Made by a program: the position numbers and the translations under genes. The notes beneath the pieces were generated by a model. That model saw nothing but the letters and a program-made list of their open reading frames with translations, was not told the origin of the DNA and searched no databases. DNA of 64,000 bases from Cladopsammia gracilis (taxonomy: Eukaryota; Cnidaria; Anthozoa; Scleractinia; Dendrophylliidae), in assembly GCA_022457155.1 (NCBI GenBank), contig JAJGOT010000317.1, forward strand, positions 682,001 to 746,000. The letters run 5' to 3'. Below, piece after piece: positions 1 to 8,424 of this stretch (positions are counted from its first letter, which is position 1; the number at the start of each line of letters is the position of its first letter).

Positions 1-74
1 GACTGTGTCACGGCAGTTCCTAATTAATCGCCATGAAAACTTGACGTTAGCTTGGAAATTATCATTTGAATAAC

Positions 75-200
75 AAATGAAGAATGATCCTCGCAGTTGT
101 GGACGCAATTTAAGCAATTGCGAAAAGAAGCCTGAAAAAAAAAAATCAGGACTTCAACGGGGTTCGAACCCGTGACCTCGCGATACCGGTGCGATGCTCT

Positions 201-229
<29 letters not shown>
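75..229 (-). mobile_element. tRNA-derived SINE, copy 1
   Basis: The block is repeated almost base for base at 329-482, including the flank that lies 3' of the tRNA part on the minus strand (ATGATCCTCGCAGTTGTGGA on the plus strand). Read on the minus strand it has a tRNA-like head at 149-220, then an AT-rich body. Two copies about 250 bp apart in the same orientation, sharing non-tRNA sequence, indicate a SINE and not two independent tRNA genes. I associate this family with anthozoan genomes from memory; that part is not proven here. Confidence 0.75.
149..220 (-). tRNA. tRNA-Thr(GGT)-like sequence (SINE head)
   Basis: The minus strand folds into a full 72-nt cloverleaf. The acceptor stem is GGCTTCA with TGAAGTC, the D arm GCTC/GAGC, and the T arm ACGGG-TTCGAAC-CCCGT. 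A-box and B-box promoter sequences are intact. The anticodon by position is GGT (Thr). Two features argue against a working tRNA: position 33 is C instead of the near-invariant T, and the last anticodon-stem pair is A-C. It is best read as the RNA polymerase III head of the surrounding SINE. Confidence 0.6.
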
Positions 230-235
<6 letters not shown>

Positions 236-328
236 AGGTCAATTGTAGGTTCATATGTTCCCGTGAAAGGAGTGAATGTGAAATGATATATATGAAATAA
301 ATCATATATGAACTGCGGAAATGAAATC

Positions 329-452
329 AAATGAAGAATGATCCTCGCAGTTGTGGACGCAATTTAAGCAATTGCGAAAAGAAGCCTGAAAAAAAAATTC
401 AGGACTTCAACGGGGTTCGAACCCGTGACCTCGCGATACCGGTGCGATGCTC

Positions 453-482
<30 letters not shown>
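329..482 (-). mobile_element. tRNA-derived SINE, copy 2
   Basis: Second copy of the 75-229 element, same orientation, differing by a few bases and the length of an A-run. The repeat ends on both sides where the similarity to copy 1 stops (just after CACTGACGTTGGGA). Confidence 0.75.
402..473 (-). tRNA. tRNA-Thr(GGT)-like sequence (SINE head), copy 2
   Basis: Same cloverleaf as 149-220 with one D-loop change (AGTTGGTT instead of AGTTGGTA). It shares the C33 and the A-C anticodon-stem mismatch, so both copies descend from one already altered source. Confidence 0.6.
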
Positions 483-486
<4 letters not shown>

Positions 487-1040
487 ACAGAACAAAGAAA
501 CATGTTTCCCGAACGTTACCATTAAAATTTTACACACAACAGAGATAAACTTTGAAAAACTGTTAGGCAGATCAGTTTAAAAAAAAATCTCAATGCCATC
601 CGTTGTAATCTTCAATTCCGTCCATCCGCGCCTTCCTTCGTATTTTGCCATGCTGGCTAAGTGTTCCTTCACTGTTGTGAGCGGTTATTCAATATTTAAC
701 TAAGTTCGGGGGCTAGTTGTCAATGGCTGAATTGAGCTAAATTTGTGACGCGGCTCCTTAATATACCCGCACGTGAAATTTAATCACATTAGAGCTGCCC
801 TGCAGCGGCCCTTTAAACGCGTACTCCTACCTAAATTGGGTAATAGGTCCATGATAACCGTCACGAATATAGCGCCTCCTGCACACTATCATGACCATAT
901 AGTATAGACACAGTAAACCTGACACAGCGATCGTGCAAAAACACATTTTGGCGAGCTGCTGCTGCTGACGCACGCTTATACCCGTCAAATTCAGCGGTGG
1001 CAAAACCGTCCGGGCAAATTTTCTTCGATTTACAAAGCTT
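483..1040. other. Intergenic, nothing recognised
   Basis: Ordinary AT-rich sequence with no exon-like open frame, RNA fold or repeat that I can support. It ends at the start of the minisatellite. Confidence 0.4.
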
Positions 1041-1530
1041 TCGTACGGTGGCCGTACCGCTAACGCACATATTCGCCGAGTTACAAAACTCTTGTGCGGT
1101 GGCCGTACCACTCTCGCATATATAGTCTGAGTTACAATAACTTTCGTGCGGTGGCCGTACCACTCGCGCACATTCTCTTAACAACAACAAAATAAGTGCG
1201 GTGGCCGTACCACTCGCGCACATTCTCTTAACAACAAAATAAGTGCGGTGGCCGTACCACTCTCGCACATATTCCGTCAGTTACAAAACTCTTATGCGGT
1301 GGCCGTACCACTCACGCATATATAGTCTGAGTTACAAAACTTTCGTGCGGTGGCCGTACCATTCGCGCACATTCTCTTAACAACAAAGTAAGTGCGGTGG
1401 CCGTACCACTCTCGCACATATTCCTCCAGTTACAAAACTCTTATGCGGTGGCCGTACTACTCACGCATATATAGTCTGACTTACAACACTTTTGTGCGGT
1501 GGCCTTACCACTCGCGCACATGTTTTATAA
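1041..1530. repeat. Higher-order minisatellite of 47-52 bp hairpin units
   Basis: Ten units share the core GCGGTGGCCGTACCACT, whose GGTGG starts lie near 1047, 1098, 1150, 1200, 1247, 1298, 1349, 1396, 1447 and 1498. The spacers fall into three types: A ends in a ttacaaaactctt spacer, B in tatatagtctgag, C in cattctcttaacaac. Their order is A-B-C-C-A-B-C-A-B-C, a higher-order period of about 150 bp. Within a unit GTGCG+GTGG can pair with CCAC+CGCAC, so each unit can form a hairpin. Open frames across it (861-1268, 1392-1772) follow from the repeat. Confidence 0.85.
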
Positions 1531-1724
1531 GCATAAAAGCCTATCTCGGCGCGCATGAAAACCACGGAAACACAAAACCAGAGCAAATGAATAAACAACA
1601 AAAATCACGAAAACAGGATAAATTACCACAAGCGATGGAGCAACATGTACAGCGTCAGGATTCCCACGAGAGGAGCATTATTCGCGGCTGGGTCTTAAGC
1701 GGCCGCGGGATGAGCATTTTAAAT

Positions 1725-1833
1725 TCAGTGGAACTGCGACCAGGGCGTTTTGCACAGGCACATCTCTTCTAGTTCGTTTACGTCTTGGGCACGTACATAA
1801 ATCTGGTGTTGGACAGGCGGCGGTTGTTCAGCC
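1725..1833 (-). CDS. Possible short coding exon, unrecognised
   Basis: The minus strand reads from ATG at 1833 (GTCATGG context) for 36 codons, beginning MAEQPPPVQHQIYV and ending at a stop at 1725. Composition is protein-like (charged and polar, no low-complexity repeat), unlike most short frames around it. I do not recognise the peptide. It may be a small ORF, a first exon or chance. The adjacent minisatellite and absence of other exons give no support. Confidence 0.2.
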
Positions 1834-1839
1834 ATGACG

Positions 1840-3128
1840 CGTGCACAGCGTAGAGGAGAAAAATCGCTGGCCACACTATGAGATGTTGTTCGACAAATGC
1901 ACACAATACAAAGAATGGTGGTAATATATACAACGGGATATCTATTGTTATGGAAATATTCTTGGTTTATTTTTGGCACTGAGAGGAGTTGTGGTAATAA
2001 TTAACATAAAGTCGTCAACCTCACTCCCAAATTCTCTCTTTCCGCCCCCAGGGCACAGGAAGAAGAGAGATCCTAGGGATGAGGTTGCATTAATGAGTTG
2101 AAAAAGAAATCATAGGTACCGAAGAATTCTACAGAGTTAAGCAAATCTCAGCGAGTACACATTGTCCACTGTTCATGCCCTGAATTCGAATTTATTTGAA
2201 GCTGAATTCTGAATAATTTAAGACTGTTCGTGTTGTGTTGTCTTCAGACCTGTCGCGTAATACCGTCGCCATTAAATCCCGAAAAAGCGCGTTATTAATA
2301 ATTGGATTTGGTGGACCGGATTGTAACTTGTAACTTTATTACTTCCATCACTTGTTTACAATAATGTGTAATATTAAACAAATTAAACACAAGAAGTGAT
2401 GAGGAGTCTAAAGAAAAGCAAAAATGCTAGAAGTAATAGACCCCTTCTTATATAGTTCGGGTTTTGGATCTTAACCCTTGGACCTGTTGTTCTTTTTTGT
2501 TTTCGTCAGAGCCGAGATCCCGTGCGGTCAACCTGTGTTTAAATATTCCGTCAACGTTCACTCGGCAATGTGTGAGAAGAATTGAAGGGCTGGGGCATAA
2601 CCAGCCTATGTTGCTTTTTGGGTCATTTTTTTATTTTGCTCAGATTTGCCTAATTTTTGGTATGTAATCTTCGATTTAATCAAAAAAACATTGCCCTGTA
2701 TTTTGACTATTTCTTTTCCGCTGGTTTGCCTTCGTTTTCGAGAAATAACGTATGCAAAAAAACTCAGTTTTTCCTGGCGGCGTCTTTTCGAGATCTTTTG
2801 TTAAACAAAAAACAAAGAAAGCTTTTGTTTTTCTCGACAATGGAATCAACCAAGCGGCGCAAGCTGCTGGTTCCGATAGAGTGATTTGCTAATTAGATCA
2901 CGGCTTTCTGCGTTCAAGTTACAAAATATTTACGCTGAAATTTAGTTCTTCGAGCTAATAGTGATCTGCAACGCTTTTTGGCAACGAAGTCAACGAAATC
3001 GACCTATGATGCCTGCACGCGGTTCGCGGTCACCGATTAAAACAATCGGATAATCGGGCCTCAACTATTTATTTATTTTTTTTTTATTTATTTAAACTTT
3101 ATTCAAACACGGTATATTCATCAGGCAT
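1840..3128. other. Intergenic, nothing firm
   Basis: AT-rich sequence. A motif AACTTTATTACTTCCA near 2330 recurs near 21473, suggesting old tails of a dispersed repeat. No exon, RNA or intact element was recognised. Confidence 0.35.
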
Positions 3129-3202
3129 AACAATATGTATGTGATTTATACAATATGTATTGTGATTTATACAATATGTATAACAATATGCATGTGGTTT
3201 CA
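3129..3202. repeat. Short AT-rich tandem repeat
   Basis: About three imperfect units of about 21 bp built on ACAATATGTATGTGATTTAT, following a T-rich stretch (3060-3110) that could be a reverse-oriented poly-A tail of an old retroposon. Confidence 0.5.
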
Positions 3203-3354
3203 ACACATACACCCTTTTTCAGCCAGCTTTCGCTTTTTTAGGTCCCAGTTTGATTTTGTTTTTAAAAGACGACAATACCTGACTACAGAGCTATAGTAAA
3301 TCTTCGATGTATTCGTGTTTTTTACTGCTATTTTACCTCACTCAAGTAACAGAG

Positions 3355-3425
3355 TTTGCCTAGCACAGTCGGTTGAGTGTTCGCCTGCCGTGCAGGAGGT
3401 CCAGGGTTCAAAGTTTCGAGAATAC
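3355..3425 (+). pseudogene. tRNA-Gly-like fragment
   Basis: The plus strand carries an A-box-like AGCACAGTCGGTTGAGTG, an anticodon region CGCCTGCCGTGCAGGAGG resembling tRNA-Gly(GCC), and a B-box-like GGGTTCAAA. The T stem does not close (CCAGG faces TTTCG) and no matching acceptor stem is seen, so this is a decayed tRNA or SINE head. Confidence 0.45.
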
Positions 3426-3515
3426 TATGTTTTTTCCTTTTTTTTTTTTAATATCTTCTTTTTTTACCCGTAATACGCGCAAGCGTAATGAATGGGTTAT
3501 CGGTAACGATGGCGA

Positions 3516-3579
3516 ATTCACTCACTCACTCACTCACTCACTCACTCACTCGCTCGCTCGCTCGCTCGCTCGCTCGCTC
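3516..3579. repeat. (ACTC)n/(GCTC)n microsatellite
   Basis: Tetranucleotide array that switches from CACT/ACTC units to CGCT/GCTC units half way. The Ser-Arg- or His-Ser-rich frames read from it are artefacts. Confidence 0.9.
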
Positions 3580-4100
3580 CAGCTGTAAACTTAGTGACGT
3601 AATGCTTTGTTACGAATACGTTTCGTAACAAGAACAACATGATGTACAATCGAAATAAACGAGTGACTTTCCTTACCGTGTTTTCTAAAGAAAACATATT
3701 CTCTCCTTGTTTCTGTCGTATTATAGAAACACACGTGAAAGCTTGGGAGAAATCGAAAAAGCTGTGAAAACACTCGCCTTCGGCTTGTGTTCCCATAGCA
3801 ATCCACTCTTGTTTGGAATTTGGTAGGGTTGTTAGCAAAGTTAGTATATCTAGTGCCGTTTATTTATTTATTTTTTGTAGCTGAACGCTAAAAACCGCGA
3901 AATAGTTATTGTTTTCTAAAAGAATATTCCCATACACGACATTTGCAAGTATTCAAGTCAGCGCATTTTGATTACATCTACAAATTTCACAAATAATTTG
4001 AGGACTTCGATTTGAACATGAATGTCTGCGGATCTGCGGATCGGCGAATTCGGCTTCCAAAATGCAAGGGATCACGGGCGGATTTCCATACCCTTTTTAA

Positions 4101-4158
4101 CCCCCCTCCCCCTCCCCCCTCCCCCCTCCCCCTCCCCCCCTCCCCCCTCCCCCCTCCC
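4101..4158. repeat. Polypyrimidine CCCCCCT repeat
   Basis: Nearly pure C with a T every 5-7 bases on the plus strand, a strand-asymmetric G-rich tract on the other strand that could form G-quadruplexes. Proline-rich or Gly/Glu-rich frames over it are not genes. Confidence 0.85.
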
Positions 4159-4339
4159 GCAGCAAAACAAATTTATCAGAGCAAACCTAGTCGCCTGTAA
4201 ATTGTCATTTTTCTTTTTAAATAACATAAAGAGGTACACAAGACTGCGTAGTTCTAAAAGCAAAAACAATATGAACCAAAATGCTGAAAAAATCCTTAGT
4301 TTAACCATTCTACGCTTTGCCGCCGTTTTCAAAATAACA

Positions 4340-4462
4340 ACGTCGATCCTAAATTTAGTTCTCGCCAGGGCTGGCTCGCCTCATGTAATACCGGGCTGAA
4401 AGTCATCTCGGCAAACCGGGCCAGCTCAGCTAACCGGGCGAGTCCGGCTGATATAATCAGGC
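4340..4462. repeat. Degenerate CCGGGCTGA-type repeat
   Basis: Several copies of CCGGGC(TGA) motifs in both orientations (ACCGGGCTGAAA, ACCGGGCCAGCTCAG, AACCGGGCGAG). The same motif family is clearer at 25930-26100, so this is probably an older copy of that foldback repeat. Confidence 0.4.
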
Positions 4463-4796
4463 CCTTACTTTCCTATGCAGCGGATATTTGTGTCGTATAA
4501 CGGCTGCGTAGCAGGCTATCGTACCTTTGGCTCTCTGTAGAAGTTGTTGTACTCTGTCACCAGTTGGATAACTCTGTGTGAGGTGGGGTTCAAATATGGC
4601 GGTGTTATGGGTGGATATGTATCATGACACACAGCATGAAGCTGGTTACTTTCCTACAAAAGAAGAGAAACGCAAGAACGCATGTCATTACACTGGTATA
4701 CAGTTTTAGCGTTAGGCTTTGGGAAATATAGTTCTGGGACACCCTGCTTCAAGATTCTGCTCGCGTCAAATTAACATCGCCCTGCAGGAGATCGGA

Positions 4797-4845
4797 CACC
4801 TTATTGAGAATTATATAACGTTAAGTCGACACTAATTATTTTTCT
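4797..4845. mobile_element. Terminal fragment of the CCTTATTGAGA foldback family
   Basis: CCTTATTGAGAATTATATAA followed by CGTTAAGTCGACACT matches the ends of the elements at 27640-28154, 31855-32880 and 60820-61055. No opposite terminus is found nearby, so this is a solo or truncated end. Confidence 0.55.
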
Positions 4846-5035
4846 TATGATTTAAAAATGTACGAGTGAAATTTGTAATCTTCGCAGTGCGCTATCAACT
4901 TAAGCGGTTGAAAAAGCAACCTGACAAAAAACATTCAGGCTTAAACGGGATAACGATAACGAGTTCAGTCAGAGCTATTTGCAGAGAGTAATAATTGAAG
5001 TCTGAGGAAACTATCTGTGGTAATGTAATGATAAT

Positions 5036-5118
5036 GGCCGTTTTTATGCTAGAGACGTTAAATTCGTCTAGACGCAATTAATGTCTCAGACGTTAAATGC
5101 GTCAGGTATAAAAACGGG
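5036..5118. mobile_element. Foldback element, GACGTTAAATTCGTC family, copy 1
   Basis: Outer inverted ends are CGTTTTTAT...ATAAAAACG. The interior consists of GACGTTAAAT(T/G)CGTC half-palindromes in both orientations, so the whole block can fold back. No coding capacity. A related longer copy lies at 5262-5418. Confidence 0.6.
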
Positions 5119-5261
5119 ACGCATTAAAGTAGATGGCCACAGAGAAAAACACGAGGTTTTCTAGCAAAAACGATTCTCTGAAGTAACTAGACACGACTGA
5201 AGTCGTCCCCAAATAAATTTTAAGAGCACGAATATATAAATATGGCTAAATTCGTCCTTGT

Positions 5262-5418
5262 TAAGGCCGTCCCGTTTTTATACTAGACGTATTTAACGTC
5301 TGAGACGTTAAAGTCGTCAGACGTTAAATTCGTCTGGCTTATTTTCCGTTTTTACGCTAGACGTTAAAGTCGTCTCGAGACAACTTTAACGTCTCAGACG
5401 ATATTAACATCTGTAGCA
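5262..5418. mobile_element. Foldback element, GACGTTAAATTCGTC family, copy 2
   Basis: Starts with CCCGTTTTTATACTAGACG and contains at least five GACGTTAAA motifs, including the near-perfect inverted pair GACGTTAAAGTCGTCTCGAG / ACAACTTTAACGTC. It looks like two nested or tandem copies of the element at 5036-5118. Confidence 0.6.
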
Positions 5419-5466
5419 TAATATATATAGATAGCCCAAGCCTAACAGCGTCACACTTTGAACAAG

Positions 5467-5514
5467 CTTAACTAAGGTGAAACTTAACTAAGGTGAAACT
5501 TAACTAAGGTGAAA
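5467..5514. repeat. Three exact 16-bp tandem units
   Basis: CTTAACTAAGGTGAAA is repeated three times without a mismatch, followed by decayed sequence. Confidence 0.9.
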
Positions 5515-6415
5515 GGTTGGAAGCACAAGAATTAAGATTGTTCAATTTTAACAATTCTCAAAAACAGTATTACGCGACCGTCTACACAGTACATTTTTAT
5601 AGACCGTACAAAAGTTCACAAAAACAACTTTTCTCTGTCTAGAATAACTAGTACCACTAGCTTCCGAATAAAATACAGTTTTTGTTTGTCAAAAATTGCC
5701 CGAGAAACTGATTTGAAAATCAAAAATTGCAAAAATACACAAACATATTTGCATAAGGCGATGCGAGTGAAGATAGAACTGTACTATAAAATCAAAGTCT
5801 TGTTTTGTTTACATAAAATCGCTTTTCAAACTATCTAATGAATGAACAAACACATAAAAATGGACAACACAATCTTCTTTCGAAAAAAATTATTCAAATC
5901 TCCATAAGTTTACGTTTAAAAGCAAAACGCGTACCATTTAATTATAGCTAGCTCATCGAGTTCAAGCTTTCTTCGATGAATTTCAAGAGATCGATCACCT
6001 GGATCGATACAACTGAATTTAAGCACGTTTTAAAATCAATTCTCCAAAACTAACAATAACACCAATAAAAAGTCACTCACAGATTGATATCAACATAAAT
6101 TCTCATCGGAAACTGTAATCTGTTTTACCTTTAAGTCCCTCGCTTGCTTGGAAATTCAAATCTCCGCTTCTGGTTCTGAAATCCGTAGAATACAAACATC
6201 TCCCGCATTTGATAAAAACGTAATACATGAAGTTCCTCGAAGCAAGATTTTGTCCCTGAAAGATTGTCTTTTTCCACTAAAGCGGCTTCTGAGTATCCCT
6301 TAATTAGTATCCTTGTCTTGAGTAGCAAACCGCGAAATATTCAGGAAAATAACGCCTTTAATTTAAACGGTTTTCTCCGCTTAGTAAATTCACAGCAAAA
6401 CATCAAAGTGTTTTT
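5515..6415. other. Intergenic, nothing recognised
   Basis: AT-rich. A 65-codon minus frame at 6131-6328 looks moderately protein-like but shows no recognisable domain, and I do not call it. Confidence 0.35.
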
Positions 6416-6419
6416 CTAG

Positions 6420-6720
6420 CTGACGTGACATTCGGCCGTGTAACCGCGCGAAAAACAAAGCCTCGCTTTGGTTTCAACATGACGTCGTACGCGCATGTTT
6501 TGCGACGTCATACGCGCCCGCGAGCTAGTCCTGCGCGACGGCGGAGCTACAGTAGTACAGTAGTCCGGTCCTGTGCGACGGCGGAGGGCACACGCGGACG
6601 GAGGGTACACGCGCGCCCGCGAAACATTCCGCTAGCCATGACCATGAAAAAAGACGGCACAGGTTCTGGTTCTATGAGTATGGGGCTGCGCAGCCAGGCC
6701 TTCGGCCTGGCAAGTGCTCC
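6420..6720. promoter_or_regulatory. GC/CpG-rich patch, possible promoter region
   Basis: A locally GC- and CpG-rich block in AT-rich surroundings, with a repeated GTGCGACGGCGGAG motif (6535 and 6575 region) and a short hairpin CAGGCCTTCGGCCTGG. It is open in the plus frame 6425-6811 (128 codons, Arg-rich), but that frame has no recognisable domain and follows from base composition. A CpG-rich promoter is possible; no attached gene was found. Confidence 0.25.
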
Positions 6721-6974
6721 GCTAAAAACGGCCAATTTGAGAGACCTATGGATTGTTTTGACCCTTTATAATGCAAACATGAAAAAAGACATGTTAGAAA
6801 CGTTTCAGTGATTTTTTCAAACTACAACAGTTTAATTTGTTTGAAATTTCCCCATTTTAATTTAGTGTGCGACAATGTGTAGATTATAGCGCATTAATTT
6901 TATTCGCTTGTCGCGGGTGGCCCCAAAATTGAAAGATATTTGGGAAAAACTGTTTCTCGCCATGTTTGTTTACC

Positions 6975-6988
6975 GTTGCTATGGAAAC
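6975..6988. promoter_or_regulatory. RFX X-box-like site
   Basis: GTTGCTATGGAAAC fits the X-box bound by RFX factors, typical of ciliary gene promoters. CCAATCA (near 7035) and the E-box CACGTG (near 7066) lie within 100 bp, giving the stretch 6960-7100 a promoter look. No downstream gene was identified, so this is suggestive only. Confidence 0.35.
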
Positions 6989-6989
6989 G

Positions 6990-7795
6990 CTGATTAGCCT
7001 AACATCTGTTCAAAAACTCATCAATAATTCATGAGCATATCAGCCAATCACACGACGCAAATCGATCACGTGTATGAGCCTTTATACCTGGTAATCTACG
7101 GTCATTATGAAAAGCCTGGTGGCGGCTTTGATTTCAGTCACAGGGGAGTTCGGGGCTGAATGGGCAAACAATGCAATTATCGCTGAATTTTTAATGAGAA
7201 TGATTTTAAAATGACTGTGATATTTATATTAAGATCACACGTAATATTTATATAAAGATTACTGATATGGGTAGTAATTGTTCAGGATTCTTAGTGCAAC
7301 AAATGGTGGCTTTAATATTTTGTGCAGTACTGTTTTACGAAATCTGGTCTTTCGCCATTCTATTTGGAATCTTCTCAACAAAATAAACAACCAACAGTTT
7401 AACAAGTGAGCCGTTATTTGAATGACACCAGCGCCCTCGTGTAAATTGCCAGGTAAGCGACTGGTTCGCAGATGCAAGCTGCTTGTTTCTACTCGTTCTC
7501 TACCTCTGAAAAAAAAAAAATTGTCGGCCGTTTTATCTACCGTACCTGACAACTTTAGTATAGCATTTTTCAGTAGATGTTTTCCCTCAGAACTAAAAAA
7601 TCCCAAAACTTTCGAGAGGAGCCGGGAAGCAATGGTCACTTCGTCGAAGACGCGGCACATGTGTTGTATGCTAATCAGTCTAGTCTACTTGTTTTTCTCG
7701 TATGCTAATTTCCTCTTTGCACAAAAGCGCAATTGTTTTAATTCCGAAGGGACACGCTTTTGAAAGAATGTTTTTGAAGCCGTTCAAAAAACTCG
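6990..7795. other. Intergenic, nothing firm
   Basis: Overlapping frames on both strands (7259-7660 minus, 7422-7763 plus) have no recognisable domain and mask each other. No repeat or RNA was identified. Confidence 0.35.
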
Positions 7796-7801
7796 CAGCA
7801 C

Positions 7802-7862
7802 GTGTATTATCAGGTGTAAAAACTCTCGGCTTCGCCTCGAGTTTTTAAACCTGATAATACAC
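7802..7862. repeat. Long perfect hairpin (MITE-like)
   Basis: Arms GTGTATTATCAGGT and ACCTGATAATACAC, with inner arms TAAAAACTC/GAGTTTTTA and a CTTCG-type loop. Its terminal motif GTGTNTTATCAGG resembles the ends of the larger foldback at 8614-8726. Confidence 0.75.
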
Positions 7863-8328
7863 TACTGCTCGCTTTTAAACTATACGTATCAAATTCAGAT
7901 TCTTTGAGCTGAAGTAAGATTATGCATAGGCGCATTCAAAATGGGAAGTGTCACCCAAAAAAACTACTTGGAGCCATCTTAAAAACTCTAATAATTTTAC
8001 AAAGAATGCAGGCTCGTTAGTGCTTTTGCCACTTAACAATTCTGCACCTTTTTTGATAAATACATTACACGAAAAGAGCCAAAAATTGCATAGATTTCTA
8101 AGTTTAACACGCTCTATCAACTTTTGAAGTCAATTCGTATTTAGCACCGTATCTTCTCCACGTAAATTCGTATGCTAATGATGCAAAATCAAAGAATGGC
8201 CACGACAAAGATGGCATCATCATTGTATTTTTAAAAAAGCAAATGTGAAGAAACACTTTGGAATCATCAAAACTTTACGTACTTTACAAAATTGGGCCAA
8301 AAACTTAAACAATAAAAGCAGGAGTTAC

Positions 8329-8424
8329 CTTCATTGTAGTTTCTGCAAATGTCTTGAAATCTCTTTCTAATATTGCCTTTTCCATGACTTTCATTCTCTG
8401 GGGGACGCATAATTCAGCCCTCAA
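8329..8424 (-). CDS. MVD: MVD exon 10
   Basis: 96 nt, phase 0 to 0, acceptor TTTCCAG, donor GTAACT. Encodes [18 protein letters not shown] to FAETTMK, matching the helix before the conserved D-S-N-Q-F-H segment, which should open the next, unseen exon. Confidence 0.88.

Noticed and set aside
24..305. 93-codon frame with SSVGRASHRYREVTG
   Set aside because: It is the translation of the tRNA-like SINE head, a well-known false protein.
4012..4399. Proline-rich and Gly/Glu-rich frames
   Set aside because: Produced by the CCCCCCT tract.
6425..6811. 128-codon Arg-rich frame
   Set aside because: Follows from the GC-rich patch; overlapping frames are open on the other strand and no domain is seen.
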